64,000 bases of DNA from an uncultured Methanoregula sp. (GCF_963678795.1 NZ_OY787453.1:744001-808000), one strand, 5' to 3'. Positions 26,609-35,693 are shown, numbered from the stretch's first letter. Program-made: numbers and translations. Notes: a model not told the origin generated them from the letters alone.

Positions 26609-27235
26609 ATGAGTGAAGCTGCTGAGGTTGCCCGTCTGCTCGATATTCTCGGGAACCGTAACCGGAGACGTATAATCGAGTTGCTGCGGCAGAAACCCTG
26701 CTTTGTTACCGAGATATCTGACACGCTCATGCTCTCGCCCAAAGCGGTCATTGACCATCTCCAGATGATGGAGAAGGAGACCATCCTGGCCTGCCAGATA
26801 GATGAACGGCGCAGAAAATACTACTATCTTGCAAATGACATCCTCGTTGATGTCAGTCTCAAAGAGATCCGGATCATCAGCGCCATAAACGCTCACGATG
26901 ATGAAAAGAATGAACGGCTGAAAAAGTCTGTTGCTATGCTCGGTCGGATGATCCGCTCCCATGACCAGCTCCTCTCAAACCTCGAGGAGATCAACCATGA
27001 CATCGAGATAAGGATAAATGATATTGCCCACAACCATAAGGATTTATTCCGGAGCGAACGAGAAATAACCGTAATCATCGCTCTTTCCCACGAATCCCTG
27101 ACACTGGCCGAGCTTGAACAGGCAACCACGCTCCCCGGAAAGGATCTTGCGGATATCCTGAAACGATGCGAACGGTCAGGGATCGTGGCACGGGAGGATG
27201 ACCGGTACATACTTCGAGGTGTTCATGCAGAATAA
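26609..27235 (+). CDS. ArsR-family winged-helix regulator
   Basis: A 208-residue protein. Residues 1-80 are an ArsR-type helix-turn-helix (ARLLDILGNRNRRRIIELLR, FVTEISDTLMLSPKAVIDHL). A long helical middle (about 95-150) follows, then a second small helix-turn-helix-like segment (HESLTLAELEQATTLPGKDL). It has no metal-binding cysteine cluster. Its stop overlaps the start of the next gene by 11 bases, so it is translationally coupled to an Hsp20-like chaperone gene. This pairing suggests stress-linked autoregulation, which is inference. Confidence 0.82.
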   Translation: MSEAAEVARLLDILGNRNRRRIIELLRQKPCFVTEISDTLMLSPKAVIDHLQMMEKETILACQIDERRRKYYYLANDILVDVSLKEIRIISAINAHDDEKNERLKKSVAMLGRMIRSHDQLLSNLEEINHDIEIRINDIAHNHKDLFRSEREITVIIALSHESLTLAELEQATTLPGKDLADILKRCERSGIVAREDDRYILRGVHAE

Positions 27236-27641
27236 TCCGAACGGTCCCTACGATGACATATTCAACAACCTGTCAAAGATTGTTGAAGATCTTGTCAGGA
27301 ACATGCCCGAGAGCCAGCATGCCCGTATCGTGGGATACACCATCATCACCCGCCATCCCTCTGATGACCCGGAAGTCATCCGGAGGGGTATGCCTGCTGA
27401 CAATGGGGAGATCCCGTACGAAGTTGTTGAAGCCGGCGACCAGGTATTCATCACGGCAGCTCTTCCACCGGATACAAAAACTGCTGCCTTTGCTGATATT
27501 GACACAAATTGCGTAAGGATCTGTGTTGACGACCGGATTACCACAATCATGCTGGACTATCCGGTTGATCGGATCCACAGTTTTTACCGGGTACACCTGG
27601 GTGTGATGGATATCTCCCTGAAAAAGGCAGATTCACCCTGA
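27225..27641 (+). CDS. Hsp20/alpha-crystallin-like protein
   Basis: A 138-residue protein. After a helical lead (YDDIFNNLSKIVEDLVRNMP) comes a beta-sandwich that reads like an alpha-crystallin domain: IPYEVVEAGDQVFITAALPP, a loop, then CVRICVDDRITTIMLDYPVD. It lacks the typical C-terminal I-x-I motif, so it may be a divergent small heat-shock protein. The ATG at 27225 (MQNNPNG) overlaps the ArsR-type gene by 11 bases. Confidence 0.65.
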   Translation: MQNNPNGPYDDIFNNLSKIVEDLVRNMPESQHARIVGYTIITRHPSDDPEVIRRGMPADNGEIPYEVVEAGDQVFITAALPPDTKTAAFADIDTNCVRICVDDRITTIMLDYPVDRIHSFYRVHLGVMDISLKKADSP

Positions 27642-28156
27642 TACAGGGCGGGAACTATTTCTTTTTTGGAATTCTGCGGAATACGGTTCTGTTGAAATCC
27701 TTTTTTTCCCTTTTATTCGCGTATTCTCTTCTAAATGTAGGAGCGTGACCCCTCTCTCCCCATAGGGGGAAGCAGCCCAAGGGGACCATCCCCCTGACCC
27801 CCTTCCTTTCGTTTTTTTTGAGTTTTTATTCAACCATCTGAGTGAATATCATTCCCGGGGGATGCCTCAAGCGTGCAGGGGTGGAAGCATGATGTGCCGG
27901 GGCTCCGGGGAGCGACTGTTTGATCTTCTTAAGGATTTCAACAGAGCCCGGAACACTATTATTATGAGGAAAAGACCGTGCCGCCCGGCTATGCACTGCC
28001 ACGTTTCGAACCGTGGGGATCGAATTCCCGGCAGTTGATTTTAGTACCATCCCCTCGTGTATAAAACAAGCATTTCCGCAGCCCGTAAATCAGGACCGGT
28101 CCTGGTTTTCCCTGCCCGGTGAAGTTCCGATTGGAATAACCGGTGTTCCCAACCTG
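27642..28156. other. Intergenic region with a C-rich repeat-like stretch
   Basis: About 515 bases without a supported gene. Around 27743-27815 lies a run of GACCCCTCTCTCCCCATAGG type with CATCCCCCTGACCCCCTTCC, similar in base make-up to the other dispersed repeats and probably a fragment of one. Small open frames on both strands show no motifs. Confidence 0.45.
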
Positions 28157-28578
28157 TTATCCCAGTTTCCAGACGGCCGTATCTTTCCCGTTGAATGCAA
28201 TACGGACATAAGTCTTGTCAGGGGTCAGTGATACCGGGACCTCGTAGATAATGTAGCCGTCAATTGCATTGCTCTTTCCCGGGTAAAGGAACGCCGTCTG
28301 GCTGCCATGCGAATATCCGTAATCCTCCACATACTCCGAACCGAATAACTTGGGGTAATACTGTATCTCCTTTACCTCTATGGGGGTTTCCCTGCGATCG
28401 TAGGCCTTGTTCGGGAGGAAATGAACCGTGTCCGGGGAGTACCATGTGCCATCGTAATACACCCTGATGGTGTCGGAGGTCGGTGGCCAGACTCTCGTTG
28501 TCCCGTTGTTATAGACGTTGACGAAGATGAACAGGTATTTTTTTCCTTCTTTTGGGAGCTGGATATAATATTTATTAT
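28157..28578 (-). pseudogene. 3' fragment of zinc-ribbon membrane protein gene split by an IS
   Basis: The frame after the insertion (DNKYYIQLPKEGKKYLFIFV, NVYNNGTTRVWPPTSDTIRV) is the C-terminal half of the outside domain of the gene whose 5' part is at 29714-30221. Removing the IS (1131 bases) and one copy of the 4-base target duplication restores a single frame of 309 codons across the junction NDM-DNKYY. An ATG supplied at the junction could allow translation of this piece, but it would lack signal, zinc ribbon and membrane anchor. Confidence 0.85.
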
Positions 28579-28582
28579 CCAT

Positions 28583-29713
28583 GAGTACAGCTAAAAACCC
28601 GGCTTAGGTTTTTATCTTAGTACATCTGATAAAAAAATATGAGCGGGTTTGGGGATTATTTTCTGCATCAGGAATATACCAAGATCGCCGGACTGGGGAA
28701 CAAGTTAGGAGAGATCCGGGACATAATCGATTGGGAGAAATTTCGTCCGATCCTCAACGATATGTATCGGGATAACAAAGAGATCGGAGGCCGACCCCAT
28801 AACGATGAGATCCTCATGATCAAGATGCTCGTTCTTGCCGGCTGGCATGGCTTATCAGATTATGAGGTAGAACTCCTTGCCATAGACCGGTTATCGTTTC
28901 GACATTTTCTCGGGTATCCGGAGAAAATCCCCGATCGATCGACGGTATGGTTATTCCGGGAAAACCTGACGAACCACGGAAAGATCCATCTCATCTGGGA
29001 TGAACTCCAGCGACAATTGGACGAACAAGGCTATTCGATAAAACGAGGTACCATTCAGGATGCATCGTTCATCACATCCGATCCCGGCCACGCCAAGGCA
29101 GATAAGCCCCGGGGAGATGTTGCAAAAACCCGACGAAGCCGGGATGGAACCTGGGCCAGGAAAGGTAACAAATCAGAATTTGGATACAAACTCCATTCAC
29201 TCATCGACAAAGAATACCAGTTTGTCCGAAGATTCGATACATCAACTGCATCACTTCATGACAACCAGATTGATCTCTCGCAAAAAGGTGAAACGGTATA
29301 CCGGGACAAAGGATATTTCGGAACCGTCCCTTTCGCCTCCATCGACAAAACAATGAAACGATCGGTTCGTGGTAAACCGATCTCAACGAAAGACAAACGC
29401 AGAAACCGGGCGATCAGCAGAACACGGTCTCTCGTTGAACGACCGTTTGCAGTGATCAAACGGGTGTTTCATGCTGGGCATGTGATGGTGACTACACACC
29501 TCCGGGTCCATGCTAAAAATCTCTTCGCCTGTTTCTCATACAATCTCTTTAATCTCGTAACTGTTCAAAAAAATCATACGGTCTAGCGGTAGCTTTCAAA
29601 AAAGGAAAATTGGGGGAAGTAACACAGAGTGCCTGATAGATTCTGATACTTTTTACAAGTATCAACATGCTCTATTGGTCCGGATTAAAAAGTGGGGGAT
29701 TTTCGCTATTCTC
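28583..29713 (+). mobile_element. IS5-family insertion sequence, copy 1 (1131 bp)
   Basis: Boundaries were set by comparing the two copies. The left end is GAGTACAGCTAAAAACCCGG, and the right end read inward is GAGAATAGCGAAAATCCCCC, an imperfect terminal inverted repeat of about 20 bases. The target duplication CCAT flanks it at 28579-28582 and 29714-29717. It contains one transposase gene and about 125 bases of non-coding right end. It is indistinguishable by reading from the copy at 52353, so transposition was recent. Confidence 0.93.
28639..29586 (+). CDS. IS5-family DDE transposase, copy 1
   Basis: A 315-residue transposase. The N-terminal IS5-type DNA-binding region contains GRPHNDEILMIKMLVLAGWH and DRSTVWLFRENL. 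The DDE core has TIQDASFITSD (first Asp), VYRDKGYFG (second Asp, the Y-x-D-x-G-Y pattern) and RTRSLVERPFAVIKRVFHAG (the Glu with the R-x-x-x-E-x-x-F-x-x-I-K signature). All catalytic residues are present and the frame is intact, so the element may be active. Confidence 0.93.
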   Translation: MSGFGDYFLHQEYTKIAGLGNKLGEIRDIIDWEKFRPILNDMYRDNKEIGGRPHNDEILMIKMLVLAGWHGLSDYEVELLAIDRLSFRHFLGYPEKIPDRSTVWLFRENLTNHGKIHLIWDELQRQLDEQGYSIKRGTIQDASFITSDPGHAKADKPRGDVAKTRRSRDGTWARKGNKSEFGYKLHSLIDKEYQFVRRFDTSTASLHDNQIDLSQKGETVYRDKGYFGTVPFASIDKTMKRSVRGKPISTKDKRRNRAISRTRSLVERPFAVIKRVFHAGHVMVTTHLRVHAKNLFACFSYNLFNLVTVQKNHTV

Positions 29714-30221
29714 CCATATCATTGTGCCACTGATAGGTATCGTTCAGCCAGACCCGGTATATCGTGCCCTCACTGGCAAACTCTCCGGATCCAAACGGGA
29801 AATTGTCTTTGATCTTAAGGGCGCCGGGAAACGGATCCGGGACCCTGGTCGGGATCGTCGTAACCGGTGCAGTGGTTTCTGTAACCGGCAGGGGCGTTGT
29901 CATCTCAGGCACCTCAGATACCTCAGGTACTGGCTGTCCCGGCTTCGTGAGTATTTGTTCTGATGAAAAGCCCGGCAGAAAGATTACCGCCAGTACTGCG
30001 AAGATGACAAGAACTACAACAATTCCCCCGATAACGGAGACCGGAATCTTCTTTGAAACCCCCGGATCGGGTTGTGGCAATGCTTCAGGAGATTCTGCGG
30101 GTAATAATACCGGCGGTTCAGGGTACAGGTCATCCTGGTCTGCCGGGTTCCCGCAATGCTCACAGAATTTCACTCCCTCTGAGAGTGCGGCACCGCACGC
30201 GGTACAGAACTTATTTCCCAT
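29714..30221 (-). pseudogene. 5' fragment of zinc-ribbon membrane protein gene split by an IS
   Basis: This part encodes an N-terminal double-CxxC zinc ribbon (KFCTACGAAL, KFCEHCGNPA, residues about 4-26), an acidic/proline linker, one transmembrane helix (about 62-85), a Thr/Pro spacer and the beginning of an outside domain (TIYRVWLNDTYQWHND). Translation now runs into the IS and stops at 29706 after three foreign codons. The rest of the gene is at 28157-28578. Related zinc-ribbon/TM proteins occur at 19385 and 53442. Function unknown. Confidence 0.88.
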
Positions 30222-30281
30222 ATCCTGTCATCACTCCCTGACCTGAAAAAAGGGTTTAATCCCCGGCTCCCCGTTCCGGAC

Positions 30282-32468
30282 TTACGCCCTGATCGGCAGA
30301 TCCGCCGGGACCCAGTTCGAGATTGCCTTTTTATTGTCCCGCATCTCGTGGAACTGGCGGAGCGAGACCGTGATATCGCGGGTGAATGCAAAATACCCGA
30401 TCTGGGTGTTGCGGCAGAGGTTCATCGCCATATCCATGAGACCCCGTGGATCCGGCCGTGCTTCCCCAAGCCATATATGGAAGATGTTGCCCCCATCAAC
30501 AATGGGGAAGAAGACATGCTCGATCTCCATCCGTTTGGTCAGCGGGATATCTGCACCCGGCGCAACGTGGGTACCGTTCGTGTAATAGATCGGGAGATCC
30601 CGGCTCTTGCCCAGTTTCGCAAGACCTTCTTCGATATCGCCCTTGATGATCGCCCTGGCAAAGTCATGGTAGCGCCGGTCGAGCAGATCAGCAACCGCGA
30701 AGCGCTGCCCGGTTGTCTCGGCCGGGGTGCGGGCAAGGGCAATGGTCATGTTAAATTTCTTGCTCAGTTCTCTTCCATAAAGTTCCATCTCGGTCATTGC
30801 CCGGATGGCGAGGCGGAACGCTTCTCTTGACTCGTGGAGCTGTTTACCGGTATGGTGCTGGACCATCTCGTTGACGCCAACAACACCTATTGTATAGACA
30901 AGTCCTTCGAGATCTACTGCAATCGCTCCCCGCTCCCCGGTATTGGGATCCTTGGGGCGCTGCATGGCAAACGGCATGCGGCTGTTTGCCCGGATCAGGT
31001 CCATCCAGCGGCGCTTGATCTTGAAGATCTCGACTGCCACGTCCATGAGTTTCTTGAGTTCAGAGAAGAGGCGTGCATCGTCGCCCTCTGCGTTATAGGC
31101 TGCCCGCGGGCAGTTCACTGAAACCACCTGCCACGAGCCCATGGAGAAATGTTTGCCCTCATCAAAAATGAGTTTCCTGTCAAAATCCGAGTCTTCATCG
31201 GCAACAGTCGAGAACTGGTAAGCGCAGCACTGGTAGCAGGAGATGCCCTTGCCTGCACCCCGGTAAGCGGGAAGCTGGTTGTCGTAATACGGTGTGCCGA
31301 ACTTCGAGGCAAGCTCGAAGGTCATCAGATAGAGTTCCCTGTAGGTGGGCAGGTCGGGGTTCTTTTTATTGAACTCCTCGCGTTCGGTCATGAAGTCAGG
31401 CTCGATGGAGATCTCCGGCTTGGGGAAATTGAACGGCTTGCCCCAGTAATCCCCTTCGAGCATCACTTCCATGAGTGCCTTGAAGAGAAGACGGACCTCC
31501 CGCTCAAATTCACCATACGTCCTGGATGGTGCTGATTTCCCGTCCCAGACCTTGCCTTTGTAAACGCAGGGTTTGTTCTGCCAGAGCGTGGGTACGCCGG
31601 GGGATAACTGGATCGAAGAGAAGACGAGCTGGCCGCCACGGGCAACCATCATCTGCGTCATCTCGTAGACAAACATCTGGACCATCTGTTTGATCTCTTC
31701 ATAGGGCATCCCTTCCATGAATGGAGCGAGGAAGGTGAGGAAATTATAGTAGCCCTGGCCCCCGGCAAAGTTTGTCTGGGCTGACCCGAGTGCCTTGACG
31801 GCATGGAGGATGGCAACTTCCGCACGTTTTGCAGGGCCTGCAACAGAGGCTTTAGTACCATTTCCATCCGGCATCAGGCCATAGTAAAAGAAATAGCGCA
31901 GATCCCAGTCCTGGCAGAACGGGCGGGTACCGAAATATTCGAGGTCGTGGATATGCATCTCGCCCGAGAGGTGATGATCGGCAAGATCCGGCGGGAGCTG
32001 GAGGAGATACTGCTCTTTGGAGATCTTGTCGGCTTTCTTTTTGTGCGAAGTCTCGGCATTCTCCTGCAGGTTGGCGTTATCGTGCGCTTCGAAACCCCTG
32101 CCTACATCGATGAGGTGTGCGTCGAAAACCGGAGTACCGACCCGGGTTGAGACGTTCCGGTATTGCACCATGCCGCGCTCCAGCAGGGTGATATTAACGA
32201 TTTCACGGATGAGGGGACCGGAAAGTGACTTGAGCCCCATATTTTTGATACGGTTCTCTACCTCGAGAGCAATGTCCTGCGCAACGGCCTCGGTTGCACC
32301 TTCATAACCATAGAACGTCTCGACGAGCTTTGTCTCCTCAACGATCTGGCGGACAATACGGTTGCGGTCCCAGTCAATAATATGCCCGTCCGTTGTCCGG
32401 ACGTACGGGAGGGCCGGAACGGTCATTCCCTCAAACGTCAGTTGCTTGGTTTCCCGGTGCGCCATCAT
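30282..32468 (-). CDS. nrdD: Anaerobic (class III) ribonucleoside-triphosphate reductase
   Basis: A 728-residue class III reductase. An N-terminal ATP-cone (about 18-110, TDGHIIDWDRNRIVRQIVEE) is followed by the catalytic barrel with HIHDLEYFGTRPFCQDWDLR, GGQLVFSSIQLSPGVPTLW, the cysteine-bearing loop GISCYQCCAYQFS, and MEIEHVFFPIVDGGNIFHIW near the end. A glutaredoxin gene overlaps its start by 4 bases, matching the NrdH-dependent subclass known from Methanosarcina. The protein ends soon after TQIGYFAFTRDITVSLRQFH. I see neither the usual C-terminal four-cysteine zinc site nor an R-x-x-G-Y glycyl-radical motif. No nrdG activase gene is in the window. Confidence 0.9.
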   Translation of the reverse strand: MMAHRETKQLTFEGMTVPALPYVRTTDGHIIDWDRNRIVRQIVEETKLVETFYGYEGATEAVAQDIALEVENRIKNMGLKSLSGPLIREIVNITLLERGMVQYRNVSTRVGTPVFDAHLIDVGRGFEAHDNANLQENAETSHKKKADKISKEQYLLQLPPDLADHHLSGEMHIHDLEYFGTRPFCQDWDLRYFFYYGLMPDGNGTKASVAGPAKRAEVAILHAVKALGSAQTNFAGGQGYYNFLTFLAPFMEGMPYEEIKQMVQMFVYEMTQMMVARGGQLVFSSIQLSPGVPTLWQNKPCVYKGKVWDGKSAPSRTYGEFEREVRLLFKALMEVMLEGDYWGKPFNFPKPEISIEPDFMTEREEFNKKNPDLPTYRELYLMTFELASKFGTPYYDNQLPAYRGAGKGISCYQCCAYQFSTVADEDSDFDRKLIFDEGKHFSMGSWQVVSVNCPRAAYNAEGDDARLFSELKKLMDVAVEIFKIKRRWMDLIRANSRMPFAMQRPKDPNTGERGAIAVDLEGLVYTIGVVGVNEMVQHHTGKQLHESREAFRLAIRAMTEMELYGRELSKKFNMTIALARTPAETTGQRFAVADLLDRRYHDFARAIIKGDIEEGLAKLGKSRDLPIYYTNGTHVAPGADIPLTKRMEIEHVFFPIVDGGNIFHIWLGEARPDPRGLMDMAMNLCRNTQIGYFAFTRDITVSLRQFHEMRDNKKAISNWVPADLPIRA

Positions 32469-32734
32469 CCACCTGATATCAGTTTTTTTATCTGCGCTCC
32501 GTCAAAGTTGCCTGCGGGAAAAAGATCTGCAGTTGTATAGAAATCCGAACCTTTCTGGAGCACAGGAGCTTCATTGACGAAGACCCCGTTGAGCCGGAGT
32601 TCGGTAAGTGATTCGGCCGTGGAGAGATCGCGTTCTGTGAACGTATAGCCCTCCTTTTTCAAAAAACCCTTCAATGTGTCGCAATGCGGGCAAAATTCAA
32701 GCGTATAGACGATCAGTTCCGGATTCTTTGGCAC
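32465..32734 (-). CDS. nrdH: Glutaredoxin/NrdH-type redoxin
   Basis: An 89-residue thioredoxin-fold protein with the redox motif TLEFCPHCDTLKGFL (Cys about 14 and 17) and a cis-proline region NEAPVLQKGS. Its stop overlaps the nrdD start in an ATGA arrangement. In Methanosarcina a redoxin encoded next to nrdD supplies electrons to the class III reductase in place of formate. The same role is inferred here from position and motif. Confidence 0.88.
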   Translation of the reverse strand: MPKNPELIVYTLEFCPHCDTLKGFLKKEGYTFTERDLSTAESLTELRLNGVFVNEAPVLQKGSDFYTTADLFPAGNFDGAQIKKLISGG

Positions 32735-32863
32735 AAAAACACCCCAACTCTGTCATCTATCCAATTAGCCGTACGTGAATAAAAAAATCTTGGTTCGTAC
32801 ATGCCGGCTTGCCGTAGAAAAGAGCGATTATCATTAGTAGATGAATGGGACAATAGTACCGTA

Positions 32864-33403
32864 ATGGTCAGGGTGTTTGTTGCACTGGAGTTATCCGGGG
32901 AAATAAGAAGCCGGCTTGCCGAAGCACAGGATACTCTCCGTACGTGTTCTGCCCGGCTTACTTTTGTCAATCCGGATCTCATCCACATAACCGCAAAATT
33001 CCTTGGGGAAGTGAATGCACAACAATTACCGGCAATCAGGGAAGCCCTGCGGAGTATCCCGTTCAGGCCGTTTGCCATCAGTGCCGGGGAAGTGACCGTG
33101 AATAACCGCGAGCGTCCCCGTACTGTCTGGAGTTCAATTGAGGATGCAGGCAATGGTCAGCAGCTCCTCCTTGCTATCGATACGGCGCTTGGCCCATTGG
33201 ATATTGAACCCGAGACCCGCAGGTTCACGCCCCACGCTACTGTTGCACGGGTTAAGGTTGCAGATCCTTCTCTCTTCATTGCCCTCCGGAAACTTGAAGG
33301 AAAGACCTATGGAAGCTGCCAGGTAAGCAGCCTGAAACTCAAGAAGAGCACCCTGACCCCCGGAGGGCCCGTTTACGAGGATCTGCTTGAGGTGAAATGG
33401 TGA
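32864..33403 (+). CDS. thpR: RNA 2',3'-cyclic phosphodiesterase (ThpR/LigT family)
   Basis: A 179-residue 2H phosphoesterase. It starts RVFVALELSGEIRSRLAEAQ, a hallmark of the family, and carries both catalytic H-x-T motifs: LIHITAKFLG (about 41-50) and FTPHATVARV (about 124-133). It opens 2',3'-cyclic phosphate ends on RNA, including tRNA halves. ATG 32864 is chosen because the family N-terminus begins there. The stop overlaps the start of cca by 7 bases, pairing it with a tRNA 3'-end enzyme. Confidence 0.93.
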   Translation: MVRVFVALELSGEIRSRLAEAQDTLRTCSARLTFVNPDLIHITAKFLGEVNAQQLPAIREALRSIPFRPFAISAGEVTVNNRERPRTVWSSIEDAGNGQQLLLAIDTALGPLDIEPETRRFTPHATVARVKVADPSLFIALRKLEGKTYGSCQVSSLKLKKSTLTPGGPVYEDLLEVKW

Positions 33404-34764
33404 ACCGGCTCCCCCTGGAAGAGATGGTCCTCTCCGGGCTCCGCCCGACTGCAGCGGAGCGGGAGCACGTCTGTAATCTTGGGAAAAAACTGCTTGAAGC
33501 AATTGCCGGAAGCGGCAAGGCTGAAGGAATGGTGGTGGGCTCCATAGCACGCCACACCTGGTTACGGGGAGATCGTGACCTTGATGTGTTCATGCTGTTT
33601 GATCCGTCACTGCCGCGGGAGGCGCTGGAGGCAGAAGGTCTCGCCCTGGCCCGCAGCATAGCTGCCCGTTTCACAGGCACTTACCATGAGAAATATGCGG
33701 AGCATCCCTACATCAACGCAACCATTGATGACGTGGATGTGGATCTTGTTCCCTGTTATAATGTCAGCAGCGCGGAGAAGATCCAGAGTGCTGTTGACCG
33801 TACACCATTCCACACGCGGTACATCACGGATAAGATCAACGGTCTTATCGATGATGTCCTCCTTCTGAAACGATTTGCAAAAGCCGGGGGAATCTATGGT
33901 TCAGACCAGATGACCGAAGGTTTTTCCGGCTATCTCTGCGAACTCCTCGTGCTCAATTACGGCGGGTTTACCGGGCTTTTAAAAGCTGCGGCGGAATGGC
34001 GGCCAAAAACCCTTATCGATCCTGAAAACCATGCAAAAAAGGAGTTCGACGAACCTCTTATCGTGATTGATCCGGTGGATCCCCGGCGGAATGTGGCAGC
34101 CGCAGTCTCCCCCGATCGTATGGCTGAATTCGTTGAACTTGCACGGGGCTACCTTGAATCCCCTTCCAGCGACTTCTTTACCCTGCCGGCCTCCCCATGT
34201 ATTTCGCAGGAAGAGCTTGGTGCTCTCGTAACTGATCGTGGCACGTACCTGTACGCGATCACATTTCCGACACCCCCGTATATCGAGGAAGTTATTGTCC
34301 CCCAGCTCAAGAGGAGCACGGCAGGGATCTGCGAGGAACTGGAGCGGAATGGCTTTTCTGTCCACCATGCTCATTACGTCATGAAACCGGAGCGCTGCAT
34401 GTTCTTATTTGAACTGCTCGTTGCCGAACTGCCAAAGGTCCGCACGCATTCCGGCCCCCCTCTCTGGAACCGGACAAATGCCGATAAGTTCCGCGAGAAA
34501 TATATCAGCTCCGTTCTTCCCGGACCCTATATCAGCCAGGCCCGGTACGAGATGGAAGTGCCCCGTGAATATACCCGGGCAAAAGATCTGCTCAACTCAC
34601 CGGCCCTCCAGCAGGTCAGTCTCGGCAAACATGTGCGCCAGGCGTTCGCAAATGGCTGGCATGTTGACGAAGGCGCCGATTGCTGGCACCCGGAATTTGC
34701 AGATTTTATCGGAAGCTTCTTTTCGCGATGTTCGCCATTTGTCCGGATCAGGCAAAAGAAGTGA
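33397..34764 (+). CDS. cca: Archaeal CCA tRNA nucleotidyltransferase
   Basis: A 455-residue class I CCA-adding enzyme. The nucleotidyltransferase motif GSIARHTWLRGDRDLDVFML (about 48-67) and the third carboxylate in DDVDVDLVPCYNV are in place. Archaeal body and tail domains follow (SAVDRTPFHTRYITDKINGL, GGIYGSDQMTEGFSGYLCEL). It adds or repairs the CCA end of all tRNAs, which the two tRNA genes here do not encode. It is coupled to thpR by overlap. Confidence 0.95.
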   Translation: MVNRLPLEEMVLSGLRPTAAEREHVCNLGKKLLEAIAGSGKAEGMVVGSIARHTWLRGDRDLDVFMLFDPSLPREALEAEGLALARSIAARFTGTYHEKYAEHPYINATIDDVDVDLVPCYNVSSAEKIQSAVDRTPFHTRYITDKINGLIDDVLLLKRFAKAGGIYGSDQMTEGFSGYLCELLVLNYGGFTGLLKAAAEWRPKTLIDPENHAKKEFDEPLIVIDPVDPRRNVAAAVSPDRMAEFVELARGYLESPSSDFFTLPASPCISQEELGALVTDRGTYLYAITFPTPPYIEEVIVPQLKRSTAGICEELERNGFSVHHAHYVMKPERCMFLFELLVAELPKVRTHSGPPLWNRTNADKFREKYISSVLPGPYISQARYEMEVPREYTRAKDLLNSPALQQVSLGKHVRQAFANGWHVDEGADCWHPEFADFIGSFFSRCSPFVRIRQKK

Positions 34765-34830
34765 GATCCCTCTCCTGATCAGATGTCTGACGGGCGGATT
34801 TTCGGTAAATGTCGTTTGCCATATCAGGGT

Positions 34831-34905
34831 ATCATGATGAGGCTTCGCACCCCCCTACCTCCCTTGCGATAGATGCCGCCGCCCCCGGCAGGGCCGGCCC
34901 CCTCC
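34831..34905 (+). repeat. Dispersed GC-rich repeat, copy e (left half)
   Basis: It reads TGATGAGGCTTCGCACCCCC, CCTTGCGATAGATGCCGCCG, CCCCCGGCAGGG, in the same order as the first part of 36377-36595 (TGATGATGGGGCTTTGCACC, CCTTTGCGATAACCTGCGCC). It marks the left border of an AT-rich two-gene insert, in direct orientation with the repeat at its right border. Confidence 0.7.
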
Positions 34906-34914
34906 GCTCTCGGC

Positions 34915-35026
34915 TCATTTAGAATAAGTGTGATGAGAATAGAAAAATAACGTCGGATAACGAAGTGAAAATCATAGAATAAGTGAGATTGGAAATTAGA
35001 CCTCTCTAGGCTCATATAGAATAAGT
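34915..35026 (+). repeat. Three short repeats of TCAT-n-AGAATAAGT
   Basis: TCATTTAGAATAAGT at 34915, TCATAGAATAAGT at 34972 and TCATATAGAATAAGT at 35012 precede the AT-rich gene at 35074. Irregular spacing (57 and 40 bases) argues against CRISPR. They could be operator-type sites or remnants of integration. Confidence 0.5.
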
Positions 35027-35073
35027 CACAGTGTATAGCAAATCTACTATATTACATTCAACAATTTTTACTT

Positions 35074-35565
35074 ATGACCGATGATATAACTATAGCTCTT
35101 TTATCAATTCTCGGCACTGCTATTGGCGTCTTTCTCGGATTTGGTCTAACAAAATTTAATGACATTAAGACGGCAAAACGAGAAAGACAGCGGAATCAAA
35201 ATCTATTGCGATTTAAGTCAAACAGTATCAAAGAGATGATTGATACTATAATTAAACAAGTTAACAAATCTGAAAAGATAGCAGATCTGGAAAGTTTAAT
35301 AATAATAGAAGATTTTTTACTCAATAACGATATAAAAGAAGAAATTTCAAAATTGGAATCTATAATGGATAAAATTGTTAAGTCCGATTATGATGATAAA
35401 GATAGATTGTATCTCTCCATAATTTTACGCATAAAAGCTAGTATAAATTATTTACTATACCTTAAAACAATCCATATTCACGAACCTGATGATGAAAAGC
35501 CATCATTAATAGAGATTTTAACTACAACTTCCAAGGATTTAGACTATCTTTCTCAAATTCAATAA
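35074..35565 (+). CDS. Membrane-anchored protein of unknown function (AT-rich insert)
   Basis: A 163-residue protein with one N-terminal transmembrane helix (about 5-27, LLSILGTAIGVFLGFGLTKF) and a helical cytosolic part of about 130 residues (KSNSIKEMIDTIIKQVNKSE, LEDFLLNN-type stretches, YLSIILRIKASINYLLYLKT). Base composition is much lower in GC than the surrounding core genes, pointing to transfer. No family is recognised. It is paired with another membrane-anchored gene 128 bases downstream and bracketed by dispersed repeats. Confidence 0.65.
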   Translation: MTDDITIALLSILGTAIGVFLGFGLTKFNDIKTAKRERQRNQNLLRFKSNSIKEMIDTIIKQVNKSEKIADLESLIIIEDFLLNNDIKEEISKLESIMDKIVKSDYDDKDRLYLSIILRIKASINYLLYLKTIHIHEPDDEKPSLIEILTTTSKDLDYLSQIQ

Positions 35566-35693
35566 ATCGCGTTCTGCCACAAAAGTAGAAGACAAATCAA
35601 TATTTTTTTGATTTACTAACAGTCAATAGTGTGTTATTTAAAAAATAACGTGTAAAAATGAATCAAAACACCTATGATAGTAAATGACTTATT

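Noticed and set aside
27826..28050. A 74-codon leftward frame
   Set aside because: No motif, no clear start signal, and it lies in a repeat-like intergenic region.
34915..35026. Short CRISPR-like array of AGAATAAGT units
   Set aside because: Only three 13-15-base units with unequal spacing and no cas genes.
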